DNA of 13,089 nt from JALTID01 sp027004335 [NCBI: bacterium] (GTDB lineage Bacteria; JALSQH01). Position 1 is the first letter of the stretch, and every line of letters begins with the position of its first letter. Below are positions 1 through 6,062 of this stretch, piece by piece. The notes below the pieces were generated by a model. It saw nothing but the letters and a program-made list of their open reading frames with translations. It did not search any database and had not been told where the DNA came from. Position numbers and translations under genes: made by a program. The stretch covers positions 1-13,089 of the forward strand of contig JALTID010000017.1 of NCBI GenBank assembly GCA_027004335.1, written 5' to 3'.

Positions 1-838
1 CCAGTAATCTTCTAATAATTAAGTCTCTCACCATATTGAGATCGCTCTTTCCCGCTCTATTTTTGCTTTCAATCAGAAAAATATAATATCCATTCTGTAA
101 GTTATAAATTTTTGATACCCGGTGAAGGGGAAGAGTTGAGATAATTCTCCACAACTGCGCAGAAACATCATCCTTTGAAAAAATATACCCATTATGTGGT
201 ACATATGGATTTTTACTACGCTCATAATGAAGAAAATCCCCTTCTGATCGTATCTTATTTCTAAAATCTTTTGCAGCAACAAAATTATCAAATATAATCA
301 TATGAGCTCTGACCCACTTTCTCTTTGTAAATTCAGTCTGATGTTTCGCGTAATACATTTCTATTTTTTTATCATCAATCTTAATTCTGTTCCATACCCT
401 TTCCTTCAGGAATTTTCTTATCTTAATATCTTCTTCAATTCTTCTGAGCCAATCTTTATAACTGATCCCATATCTCAGAAAAAGCCTATTTAATTCCTCC
501 TTAGCAACATTACCTTCTATTTTTTTTATTTCAGCCCTCAATTCCGAAGATGAAACTCTTATTTCCTCCTGATTAACTACTTGAAGAAGAAGTTTTCTTT
601 CAATAATCAACTGTATCACTTTTTCCCTTAATTTCTCTCTGGAAGGATCCCACAGGAAATTTAGACTCGCAGTGGATTCCTCATCCTGCCACGGATAAAT
701 TTCACCTACCTCTACCGCTACATCTTTCAGTGTAACCGGCTCGCCATTTACATACATGAGAATATTTTTATTAAATTTCTCTCTATGGGAACAACCAGAA
801 ACAAAAAGTAGTATAAGAAAAAAAATGGAGGAACTCAC
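1..838 (-). CDS. SurA/PpiC-like periplasmic folding lipoprotein, C-terminus cut off by the window edge
   Basis: The frame stays open for 279 codons to the left edge. I start it at the GTG at 838 because a strong GGAGGAG lies 6 nt upstream; an in-frame ATG at 853 is the alternative. The N-terminus is a lipoprotein signal with lipobox VSGC (Cys16), followed by Ser, which favours outer-membrane sorting. Residues about 25-150 look like the helical SurA N-terminal chaperone domain (YVNGEPVTLKDV, then charged helices). Residues about 175-258 align with a parvulin domain but are shortened: His179 (RAHMII) is kept, while the usual FGYH near the end reads NGYY (Tyr252). It is therefore probably a chaperone with weak or no isomerase activity; that part is inference. 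It is the tandem paralogue and third gene of the THEP1-ppiC operon, 45 nt after the previous stop. Its start lies inside a terminator-like hairpin. Confidence 0.82.
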   Translation of the reverse strand, partial: MSSSIFFLILLFVSGCSHREKFNKNILMYVNGEPVTLKDVAVEVGEIYPWQDEESTASLNFLWDPSREKLREKVIQLIIERKLLLQVVNQEEIRVSSSELRAEIKKIEGNVAKEELNRLFLRYGISYKDWLRRIEEDIKIRKFLKERVWNRIKIDDKKIEMYYAKHQTEFTKRKWVRAHMIIFDNFVAAKDFRNKIRSEGDFLHYERSKNPYVPHNGYIFSKDDVSAQLWRIISTLPLHRVSKIYNLQNGYYIFLIESKNRAGKSDLNMVRDLIIRRLL

Positions 839-853
839 TACGAGCTCCTCCAT
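818..853 (-). terminator. Intrinsic-terminator-like hairpin enclosing the next gene's Shine-Dalgarno and GTG start
   Basis: On the minus strand, ATGGAGGAGCTC (853-842) pairs with GAGTTCCTCCAT (836-825). This is a 12-bp stem with a single G-U wobble and a 5-nt loop. Eight T residues follow directly (825-818), the textbook form of a Rho-independent terminator. It sits 30 nt after the stop of the upstream lipoprotein gene. The same stem contains the GGAGGAG Shine-Dalgarno of the downstream gene, and the GTG start (838-836) lies in the loop and stem base. It could act as a partial terminator, a translational lid, or both. Confidence 0.75.
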
Positions 854-883
854 GATTGATGTTTTTCTGAGAATCATTTCCAC

Positions 884-1969
884 TTACTTCTGGGGAGCAG
901 ATTTAGTTCCAGATGGTTTTTTCTGCTGTTGCTGCTTCCCTGGAGTGGCCTGCTGGGGTGCTTTCTGTTGCTGTTTTTGAGGCTGCTGAACCTTCATTGG
1001 TGGTCTGGGAGGAGTAGCGGGCCTCAAAGGAGAAGGCGCAGACTTCTGGGGACTACTCCCCTCAAGAGCATTCTTATAGACCTTTATATGATATTTTTTC
1101 ACAAGCATATCCTCAAGTTGCTTCTCAGCAAGGATTCTCTTTCGTTGCTCCAGTTGCCTCTTTATCTCAGGAGCCACTTCAATAAATTCTTTCGTGTGAG
1201 AAGGAATAACTTTTTCAAGCTGAATTAAATGGTAACCAAAATTTGTTTTTACGATTTTCATCTCTCCAGGCTTTTTGAGAGAAAATGCTGCATCAATAAA
1301 ATTTTTATCCATGTAATACCTCAATCTCTTCTGGCGAGTGAAAGGAGGAAGTTCACCTTTGCTGAAATTGACACTTTCATCCTGATTGTATTTTTTAAAT
1401 ACTTCTATCCATGGCTTTCCTCTCCTCAATTCAACGAGAGCCTTTCCAATTTTCCTTTTAGCTTTTTTCCAATCTTTTTTAGTAGCACCAGGATTTACTC
1501 TTATCATTATGTGTTTCACCTGTCTTTCTTCACCAACATTATAGGAATCTTTGTGATCTTCATAATACTTTTTTATCTCATCATCGCTAATAGAAAATTT
1601 TTTCTTCCTCAATTCTTCCCGGAGTTTTCTTATCAAAAGATTCTCTTTAAACCTTTCTACCTGTCTCCTGATTGATGGATCTCTACCATATCCTCGTGCC
1701 TCTGCTTCCTTCACCATTGCCTTCTTAATCAGGTATCTTTTTAAATAGGTTGCCATAGCTTCGGGACGCCTTAGAAATCTTCTGTAATAAGGGGGCAGAG
1801 AATCAAGTTGCTTCTTAAATTCGCCCCAGCTTATCTCTTCACCCCCAACTTCTCCAACAATTTTCCCACCTTTTTCATGTGAAGCTTTCTTCTGACCTCC
1901 GCAACCACTGGTAAACCCAACTAAAAAAAACACAAAAATAATTAAGCCTGCTAAAACCTTCTTTTTCAT
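884..1969 (-). CDS. SurA/PpiC-type peptidyl-prolyl isomerase lipoprotein with Pro/Gln-rich tail
   Basis: Periplasmic folding factor of the SurA/PrsA/PpiC type. The signal peptide (residues 1-22, MKKK then a hydrophobic core) ends at lipobox TSGC with Cys23 as the lipidation site; Gly follows, so outer-membrane or periplasm-facing sorting is likely. Residues about 36-145 form the SurA-like N-terminal chaperone region. Residues 148-255 are a parvulin domain with both characteristic histidines, His153 (VKHIMI) and His247 (FGYHLIQL), and the AFSLKKPGE motif, so it is probably catalytically active. A basic helix (260-295) leads to a low-complexity Pro/Gln/Lys tail (about 304-361), probably disordered. 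GGAGG lies 6 nt before the ATG, inside the end of the upstream NTPase gene, and the two genes overlap by 4 nt (ATGA), so they are translationally coupled. Confidence 0.92.
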   Translation of the reverse strand: MKKKVLAGLIIFVFFLVGFTSGCGGQKKASHEKGGKIVGEVGGEEISWGEFKKQLDSLPPYYRRFLRRPEAMATYLKRYLIKKAMVKEAEARGYGRDPSIRRQVERFKENLLIRKLREELRKKKFSISDDEIKKYYEDHKDSYNVGEERQVKHIMIRVNPGATKKDWKKAKRKIGKALVELRRGKPWIEVFKKYNQDESVNFSKGELPPFTRQKRLRYYMDKNFIDAAFSLKKPGEMKIVKTNFGYHLIQLEKVIPSHTKEFIEVAPEIKRQLEQRKRILAEKQLEDMLVKKYHIKVYKNALEGSSPQKSAPSPLRPATPPRPPMKVQQPQKQQQKAPQQATPGKQQQQKKPSGTKSAPQK

Positions 1970-2550
1970 TTTTTACCTCCAACCACTTTTGATTTGTTAT
2001 TAAATTCTACTCCAAATTCCTCGTTAAGCAACCCGAGAAGATCTATTTTTATTTTTTCCTTTACCTGTCCCCTGTTATTCATATTTATATAATAAGTCTG
2101 TATATCATCTCTATCAAGAACTTTTTCCAGCCATTCGTCACTTTTTATCATAACAGTAGCAAGAAGAGGATAGCGAGAAGCAAGGGATTTTTCCACAGTA
2201 CTTTTAAATTTTTCTGAAAAAAGCTCCATTTTGCCAATTTCGTCAATTACGATGATTTTGAGATCATTGTCTCTCAGGCATCTCTCAACCTCAGACACTC
2301 CCACCGTTTCCAGAACATCAACTTCCACCCCATATTTTGAAATCCTTAAATCAGATTCTGAATCCACATGGGCAAATATACCTCTTTCACCCTTTAAGTT
2401 ATTTATCACAAAACCCACTCTCTTATCTTCTCTTAAAAGCTCGCTGGTGTAAAAACCGCAGAAGGGAATATCCAGCTCCTTTACTATATCCATAATAAGC
2501 GTTGTTTTCCCGCTCCTCGGTTTCCCCGTTACAAGGAGATTCCTTTTCAT
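1966..2550 (-). CDS. THEP1-family nucleoside-triphosphatase (P-loop NTPase)
   Basis: Small cytoplasmic P-loop NTPase of the THEP1 (NTPase_1) family, whose members hydrolyse a range of nucleoside triphosphates; the physiological role is poorly defined. Walker A is G9-KPRS-G14-K15-T16-T17. Walker B is embedded in the family signature IIVIDEIGKMEL (99-110). Phe-Tyr-Thr-Ser-Glu at 33-37 and Gly-Phe-Val-Ile at 46-49 also fit the family. The length of 194 residues is typical or slightly long; the last 15 or so residues are a basic tail that also encodes the Shine-Dalgarno of the next gene. It is first in the minus-strand operon and divergent from the gene at 2656. I see no convincing Shine-Dalgarno or promoter in front of the ATG. 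Its pairing with two periplasmic folding lipoproteins is not explained by any pathway I know. Confidence 0.92.
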   Translation of the reverse strand: MKRNLLVTGKPRSGKTTLIMDIVKELDIPFCGFYTSELLREDKRVGFVINNLKGERGIFAHVDSESDLRISKYGVEVDVLETVGVSEVERCLRDNDLKIIVIDEIGKMELFSEKFKSTVEKSLASRYPLLATVMIKSDEWLEKVLDRDDIQTYYINMNNRGQVKEKIKIDLLGLLNEEFGVEFNNKSKVVGGKK

Positions 2551-2639
2551 CTTTTAATTTGACAAAACCGTTTTAAAATAGTTCCTGCATTATCAGTGCC
2601 TTTTAACTATAGAATTTTTCAGATTTAGAGAACATCTGG

Positions 2640-2645
2640 TACAAT
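2640..2645 (+). promoter_or_regulatory. Candidate extended -10 promoter for the membrane protein operon
   Basis: TGG followed by TACAAT (2637-2645) forms an extended -10 box. A weak TTTCAG lies 17 nt further upstream. Transcription would begin near 2652, leaving only 3-4 nt before the ATG at 2656. No Shine-Dalgarno is present there, consistent with a nearly leaderless message. Confidence 0.45.
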
Positions 2646-2655
2646 AACACAGAAG

Positions 2656-3327
2656 ATGGTAGAAGAAAAATTAGAATTTTCTTCCAGAAGCCTGTGGAAG
2701 GTTTTTTTCCTTCTTATTCTTTATATTGTGGGGGGTGGTGTAATTGGAGGAGGAATCGGTTATTTCCTTTACCTCCTGTTAATCAAAATTTCCCTTCTGT
2801 CTTCATACTGGTGGTCTGCCTATTTTATTCCTCTTTTCTTCCTATCTGGCTTAGCAGGAGGAGTAATTATTGGTGCTACGGAAATAATCAAATATCTTGC
2901 CATTGAAACAGGAATTGTTCCAGCCATTGTATCAACAATCTCAGGATTTATGTTTCAGGGAATAGATAAGGTTGGAGATTCAGAAAAACTCACATCCTCA
3001 GTGTTCAGTGCCATTGATTCACAGATAAAAAAATTGCAGATTAAAGCTGAAACCATAAGAAAAGGGAGAGGCTTTTTTATCACAAGGTTTCTAAGATATA
3101 AAACTTACACCATTATTTCAAAAGCTCTTCTTGCACTTTTAGAATCTCCAGAAATAAAGCAGGAAGAATTTACCAGCAGGGAAAGGGCAATCAGGATAAT
3201 AAAAAAAGGAATTATTTTTTATATGGAAGAAGCAATAGATGAAATCCTGAACACTCCCTTCATAATCTGGGTCATTGCGAACTTGATACTTATCATAATT
3301 CCAGTTATAATTGGATTAATCTTCTAA
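2656..3327 (+). CDS. Unknown integral membrane protein with three predicted membrane segments
   Basis: I do not recognise the family. The 223-residue protein has a short acidic N-terminus and a glycine-rich hydrophobic segment (about 15-43, with GGGVIGGGIG). A second segment follows (about 52-74, also Gly-rich), and a third, very hydrophobic, closes the protein (about 202-222). Between them, residues about 80-200 form a mixed amphipathic and charged domain with a basic patch (KGRGFFITRFLRYK). The layout suggests a membrane-anchored helical domain; no catalytic motif is visible. It is the first gene of a three-gene operon, 15 nt before the reductase gene. The ATG has no Shine-Dalgarno, and no alternative start lies close by. 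A role in the envelope or in membrane-lipid metabolism with its operon partners is possible, but that is a guess. Confidence 0.8.
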   Translation: MVEEKLEFSSRSLWKVFFLLILYIVGGGVIGGGIGYFLYLLLIKISLLSSYWWSAYFIPLFFLSGLAGGVIIGATEIIKYLAIETGIVPAIVSTISGFMFQGIDKVGDSEKLTSSVFSAIDSQIKKLQIKAETIRKGRGFFITRFLRYKTYTIISKALLALLESPEIKQEEFTSRERAIRIIKKGIIFYMEEAIDEILNTPFIIWVIANLILIIIPVIIGLIF

Positions 3328-3342
3328 AAGAGGAGGTTAGTT

Positions 3343-4377
3343 ATGTCTTCGGTAGCTGTTGCTGGTTGTGGAGCTATTGGCGGGATTATTGGTGGCTTCA
3401 TCTGGAACAAAATTGATACAGTGATGATCTGTAAAAATCCTGAAATCACTCAGGCTATCAGGACTCACGGTCTCTATGTAAAGGGGGCAAGGGGAAATTG
3501 GAGATTCAATCCACGAGCATATGCAAATTTTTCTGACCAGAGAGACAAATTTGACATCATTCTTTTAACTATGAAGGCAACAGCCTTAAAGGACGCAGTA
3601 AAAGATGCTCAAAATTACCTTAAACCGGATGGCTTCATGGTAACTTTTCAAAATGGAGTGGTGGAAGATCAGATAACAGATGTAATATCTCCTGAAAAAA
3701 TTGTTGGAGGTATAGTAGGATTTGGAGGCACAATGCATTCCCCTGGTGTAGTTGAAATGACTTCAAAAGGAGAATTAATATTAGGTGAATTAAATGGAGA
3801 AATCACGGAGAGAGGTAAAGAGCTCCAGAAGATTCTAAACTATGTAACCCCAACCAGAGTTACAGATAACATCTGGGGGGCGAAATATTCCAAGGTTCTT
3901 GTAAACGCCTGCATTACCACCATGGGAGCTGTTTCAGGCCTCTACCTTGGAGAAATGTTGAAGAGAAGAGAGTTCAGAAAAATCTTTGGAGAAATTCTCT
4001 ACGAAGGAGTGAAAGTAGCAGGTGCTAAGGGGTTAAAACTGGAAAAGATTTCAGGAGCTCCAATTTACAAATTTGCCCCGTCAGAGAAAGACAGAGAAGG
4101 AAAACTCACCATCAGTGGAAGGTTCAAGGATCTTCTCATAAAAATTGTTGGGATGAGATTTCGCAGGCTTAAATCTTCAAGCCTTCAGAGCTTAGAAAGA
4201 GGAAGAAAAACAGAGGTAGATTTCATAAATGGCACTATCGAAAGATACGGCAGAGAAGTCGGAGTTCCTACCCCTGTGAATGAGAGAATAATAAAAATTG
4301 TTCACGAAATAGAAGATGGGGTAAGAAGCATATCTCCGGAGAATCTGAATGAGCTTCTTCCCTTAATTAGATATTGA
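3343..4377 (+). CDS. Ketopantoate reductase family protein (2-dehydropantoate 2-reductase, PanE/ApbA-like)
   Basis: NAD(P)H-dependent reductase of the ketopantoate reductase family; the classic member reduces 2-dehydropantoate to pantoate in pantothenate and CoA synthesis. The N-terminal Rossmann fold begins VAVAGCGAIGG (nucleotide-binding G8-x-G10-xx-G13). LLTMKAT (74-80) and TFQNGV (101-106) follow as in the family. The helical C-terminal half has the catalytic-lysine motif W-GAKYSKVLVN (probable Lys184, Asn188) and the substrate-site signature TEVDFING...GVPTPVN (290-313). At 344 residues it is about 40 longer than E. coli PanE, with extra sequence around 235-275, so the substrate may differ and I give no symbol. 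A strong GAGGAGG lies 7 nt before the ATG. Its stop falls 2 nt before the ATG of the next gene. Confidence 0.9.
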   Translation: MSSVAVAGCGAIGGIIGGFIWNKIDTVMICKNPEITQAIRTHGLYVKGARGNWRFNPRAYANFSDQRDKFDIILLTMKATALKDAVKDAQNYLKPDGFMVTFQNGVVEDQITDVISPEKIVGGIVGFGGTMHSPGVVEMTSKGELILGELNGEITERGKELQKILNYVTPTRVTDNIWGAKYSKVLVNACITTMGAVSGLYLGEMLKRREFRKIFGEILYEGVKVAGAKGLKLEKISGAPIYKFAPSEKDREGKLTISGRFKDLLIKIVGMRFRRLKSSSLQSLERGRKTEVDFINGTIERYGREVGVPTPVNERIIKIVHEIEDGVRSISPENLNELLPLIRY

Positions 4378-4379
4378 GA

Positions 4380-5297
4380 ATGGGAAAAATTCTTTTCGCA
4401 GGAGCCACAGGTTTCTTAGGCTCATATCTTCTCCCGCACATTCTGGAATTGGGTGAAGTTACAATCATAACACGCTCAAAAGAAAAAGCCCTTAAAAAAG
4501 TGAAGGATCTTCCTGTAAAAATAATTGAAGGAGACTTAACCAATGAGGATTACTGGATGGAAGGAATTAAGCAGGAGAATTGGGACATTGTGATAAACCT
4601 TGTAGGCGAAAATCTCTTTGGAAGATGGACAGCATCTAAAAGAAAGAAAATATATGAATCCAGGGTAAAAGGAACAGAAAATCTTATTAAAGCACTACCT
4701 GACCTTACTCCTCTGCTTATAAATGCCTCAGCAATGGGGATTTACGGACATGGAGAGGAGAGATTGCTCAGTGAAGAATCACTTCCCGCTGAAGATGATC
4801 TCGCTTTAATAGTAGAAGAATGGGAAAGGGTTGCCGAAGATGGAAGGAGAAAAATAAACAGAGTAGTAGAGTTAAGAACAGGAATTGTAATCGCCAAGGA
4901 TGCAATTATGATAAAAAATCTTTCAAGAGCTCTTAAATTTTTTGTGGGGGGATATCCAGGCAAAGGAAAGAATTTTATTTCATGGATACATATTCAGGAC
5001 TATATAAGAAGCATTCTCTTCATAATAAAAAAAATAGAAATAGGGGGACCAGTAAATCTAACTGCCCCTGAACCTGTTCCTTTTAAAAAGTTTTGCAAGG
5101 AAATGGGGAGAATCCTCCACAGGCCCTGCTGGTTACCTATCCCAGTTCCATTAATAAGAGTAGCCTTGGGAGATCTGGCGATATTTCTCACCTTCAGCCA
5201 GAGAGCCATACCGGCAAAACTTATTGAACAAGACTTTGAATTTAAATTCCCCAATCTTACAGAGGCATTAAAAGAAATTCTTCAGGGAGGAAGATAA
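4380..5297 (+). CDS. TIGR01777-family NAD-dependent epimerase/dehydratase-like protein (YfcH/SulA-like)
   Basis: Extended short-chain dehydrogenase fold. From the ATG at 4380, ILFAGATGFLGSYL gives the Rossmann GxxGxxG. Family hallmarks follow in order: NLVGENLFGRWT, KIYESRVKGTENL, the NASAMGIYGHG active-site region, VVELRTGIVIA, GKGKNFISWIHIQDY, GGPVNLTAPEPV, and SQRAIPAKL near the C-terminus. The usual Tyr-xxx-Lys is not in canonical form (Tyr in GIYG, no Lys four residues later), as is common in this family. The reaction is unknown for most members. An in-frame TTG at 4374 would overlap the reductase stop; I prefer the ATG because it gives the usual compact N-terminus. Neither start has a Shine-Dalgarno, so expression probably depends on coupling to the reductase gene. 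The 3' end just overlaps the decayed gene on the other strand. Confidence 0.9.
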   Translation: MGKILFAGATGFLGSYLLPHILELGEVTIITRSKEKALKKVKDLPVKIIEGDLTNEDYWMEGIKQENWDIVINLVGENLFGRWTASKRKKIYESRVKGTENLIKALPDLTPLLINASAMGIYGHGEERLLSEESLPAEDDLALIVEEWERVAEDGRRKINRVVELRTGIVIAKDAIMIKNLSRALKFFVGGYPGKGKNFISWIHIQDYIRSILFIIKKIEIGGPVNLTAPEPVPFKKFCKEMGRILHRPCWLPIPVPLIRVALGDLAIFLTFSQRAIPAKLIEQDFEFKFPNLTEALKEILQGGR

Positions 5298-6000
5298 TTA
5301 ACTTTAACTCTAATAGGACCCAGGAGATCCTTCAACAGAACCTTTTCCATCTCCTCATAATATGGTCCAGTAATAACATCGTAAACCTATAAATCCATCC
5401 TCTTTCCTTTATTTTTTATCTTCTTTAATGAAGCTATATCCCACCCTATCCCGGGGATTTCGCTCACAAACCTTCCATTCATACAAGTTGTGAAAATCAT
5501 TTATCAGTTTTACAGAAAAAGAGTCGGGGATAAGAAGGATATTAATTGTGGCAGGAAATTTTGCATAATCAGGATAAACATCCATATGAACATAATCTCT
5601 GGTTTCTTTCAGCAGTGAAGGAAAACTGTAACAGGCAATATGTACAAATCTCTTCCCTCCGAGTAGATTATTCCCTTCTACTTCCGCTGAGGATCTTTTA
5701 AGGAGTTTCCCTGGAGCCTTTTCTTTTGCGACGGTAAATTTAAAAACAAGCTCATCATTGGGAGAAAGAGTTCCTGGAAGGTTTAAAATGAAATGATCCT
5801 TTGCATCTTTTTATCCCACTGAAATGGAATCTCCTGAACTTCACCTATAAAAAAAAAAAAAACTCTTAATTCAGAAAGAGGCTTGTCCAAGAAATTATCA
5901 GACTTACTTCCTCTTCCCCCACTAACTCTTATGGATTGGTAAGAAAAAGATGGGTAAGGCCCATCAGAAAAAGCAGGAATAAATTTAACATCTGTTCCAT
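5282..6000 (-). pseudogene. Decayed gene for a secreted protein (three frameshifts, one internal stop)
   Basis: Read from ATG 6000, the minus strand gives a good signal peptide (MEQMLNLFLLFLMGLTHLFL) and then stops at 5931-5929. A second frame, from 5938, continues SIRVSGGRG...DKPLSELRVF, runs through a 14-T homopolymer (5862-5849, read as FFFF), then GEVQEIPFQWDKKMQ. A third frame (5801-5412, 130 open codons) reads KDHFILNLPGTLSPNDELVF...YAKFPATINILLIPDSF...VGYSFIKEDKK. A fourth (5413-5282) has a TAG at 5389-5387, then VYDVITGPYYEEMEKVLL...VKVNYLPP. Together they describe a secreted protein of about 240 residues. The IPFQ-D...DELVF pattern recalls secreted domains annotated as DUF4861-like, but this is weak. 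It fills the whole gap between its neighbours. Assembly error is an alternative; no other gene here is interrupted. Confidence 0.7.
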
Positions 6001-6007
6001 AAATTTA

Positions 6008-6036
6008 AAGATAAAACATGTTTTGAAATCTGTCAA
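6008..6036 (-). promoter_or_regulatory. Sigma-70-type promoter of the decayed secreted-protein gene
   Basis: On the minus strand, TTGACA (6036-6031) is separated by 17 nt from TATCTT (6013-6008). Only 7 nt then separate the -10 box from the ATG at 6000, so transcription would start at or beside the start codon, a leaderless arrangement. The -35 box lies inside the spacer of the opposing chaperone promoter. Confidence 0.6.
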
Positions 6037-6051
6037 GAAAGAGTATATAAT
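6023..6051 (+). promoter_or_regulatory. Sigma-70-type promoter of the Hsp70 gene
   Basis: TTGAAA (6023-6028), a 17-nt spacer and a perfect TATAAT (6046-6051) point at the Hsp70 gene. The ATG begins 11 nt after the -10 box, predicting a leader of about 5 nt with no Shine-Dalgarno. I see no CIRCE-type inverted repeat, so classical HrcA control is not supported. Confidence 0.7.
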
Positions 6052-6062
6052 GAGAACTTGTA

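Noticed and set aside
929-1228. Plus-strand frame rich in Leu and Arg opposite the Pro/Gln tail
   Set aside because: It is a mirror of the low-complexity tail and has no independent coding evidence.
1229-1675. 148-codon open frame on the plus strand across the isomerase gene
   Set aside because: It lies wholly opposite a well-supported lipoprotein gene, is rich in Phe, Leu and Ser as expected from antisense of Lys/Glu codons, and has no start signal.
2559-2564. Perfect TTGACA on the plus strand upstream of the membrane protein gene
   Set aside because: No acceptable -10 box lies 16-18 nt downstream; the nearest TAAAAT is only 9 nt away. The extended -10 at 2637-2645 is a better candidate.
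4374-4379. TTG start for the TIGR01777 protein overlapping the reductase stop
   Set aside because: It adds only two residues and has no Shine-Dalgarno; the ATG at 4380 gives the normal family N-terminus. It cannot be excluded.
5331-5375. Inverted repeat AGGAGAT...ATCTCCT as a terminator for the reductase operon
   Set aside because: The 7-bp stem has a loop of about 20 nt and no T-tract, and lies in decayed coding sequence.
6001-6062. CIRCE-type heat-shock operator before the Hsp70 gene
   Set aside because: No TTAGCACTC/GAGTGCTAA-like inverted repeat is present in the short upstream region.
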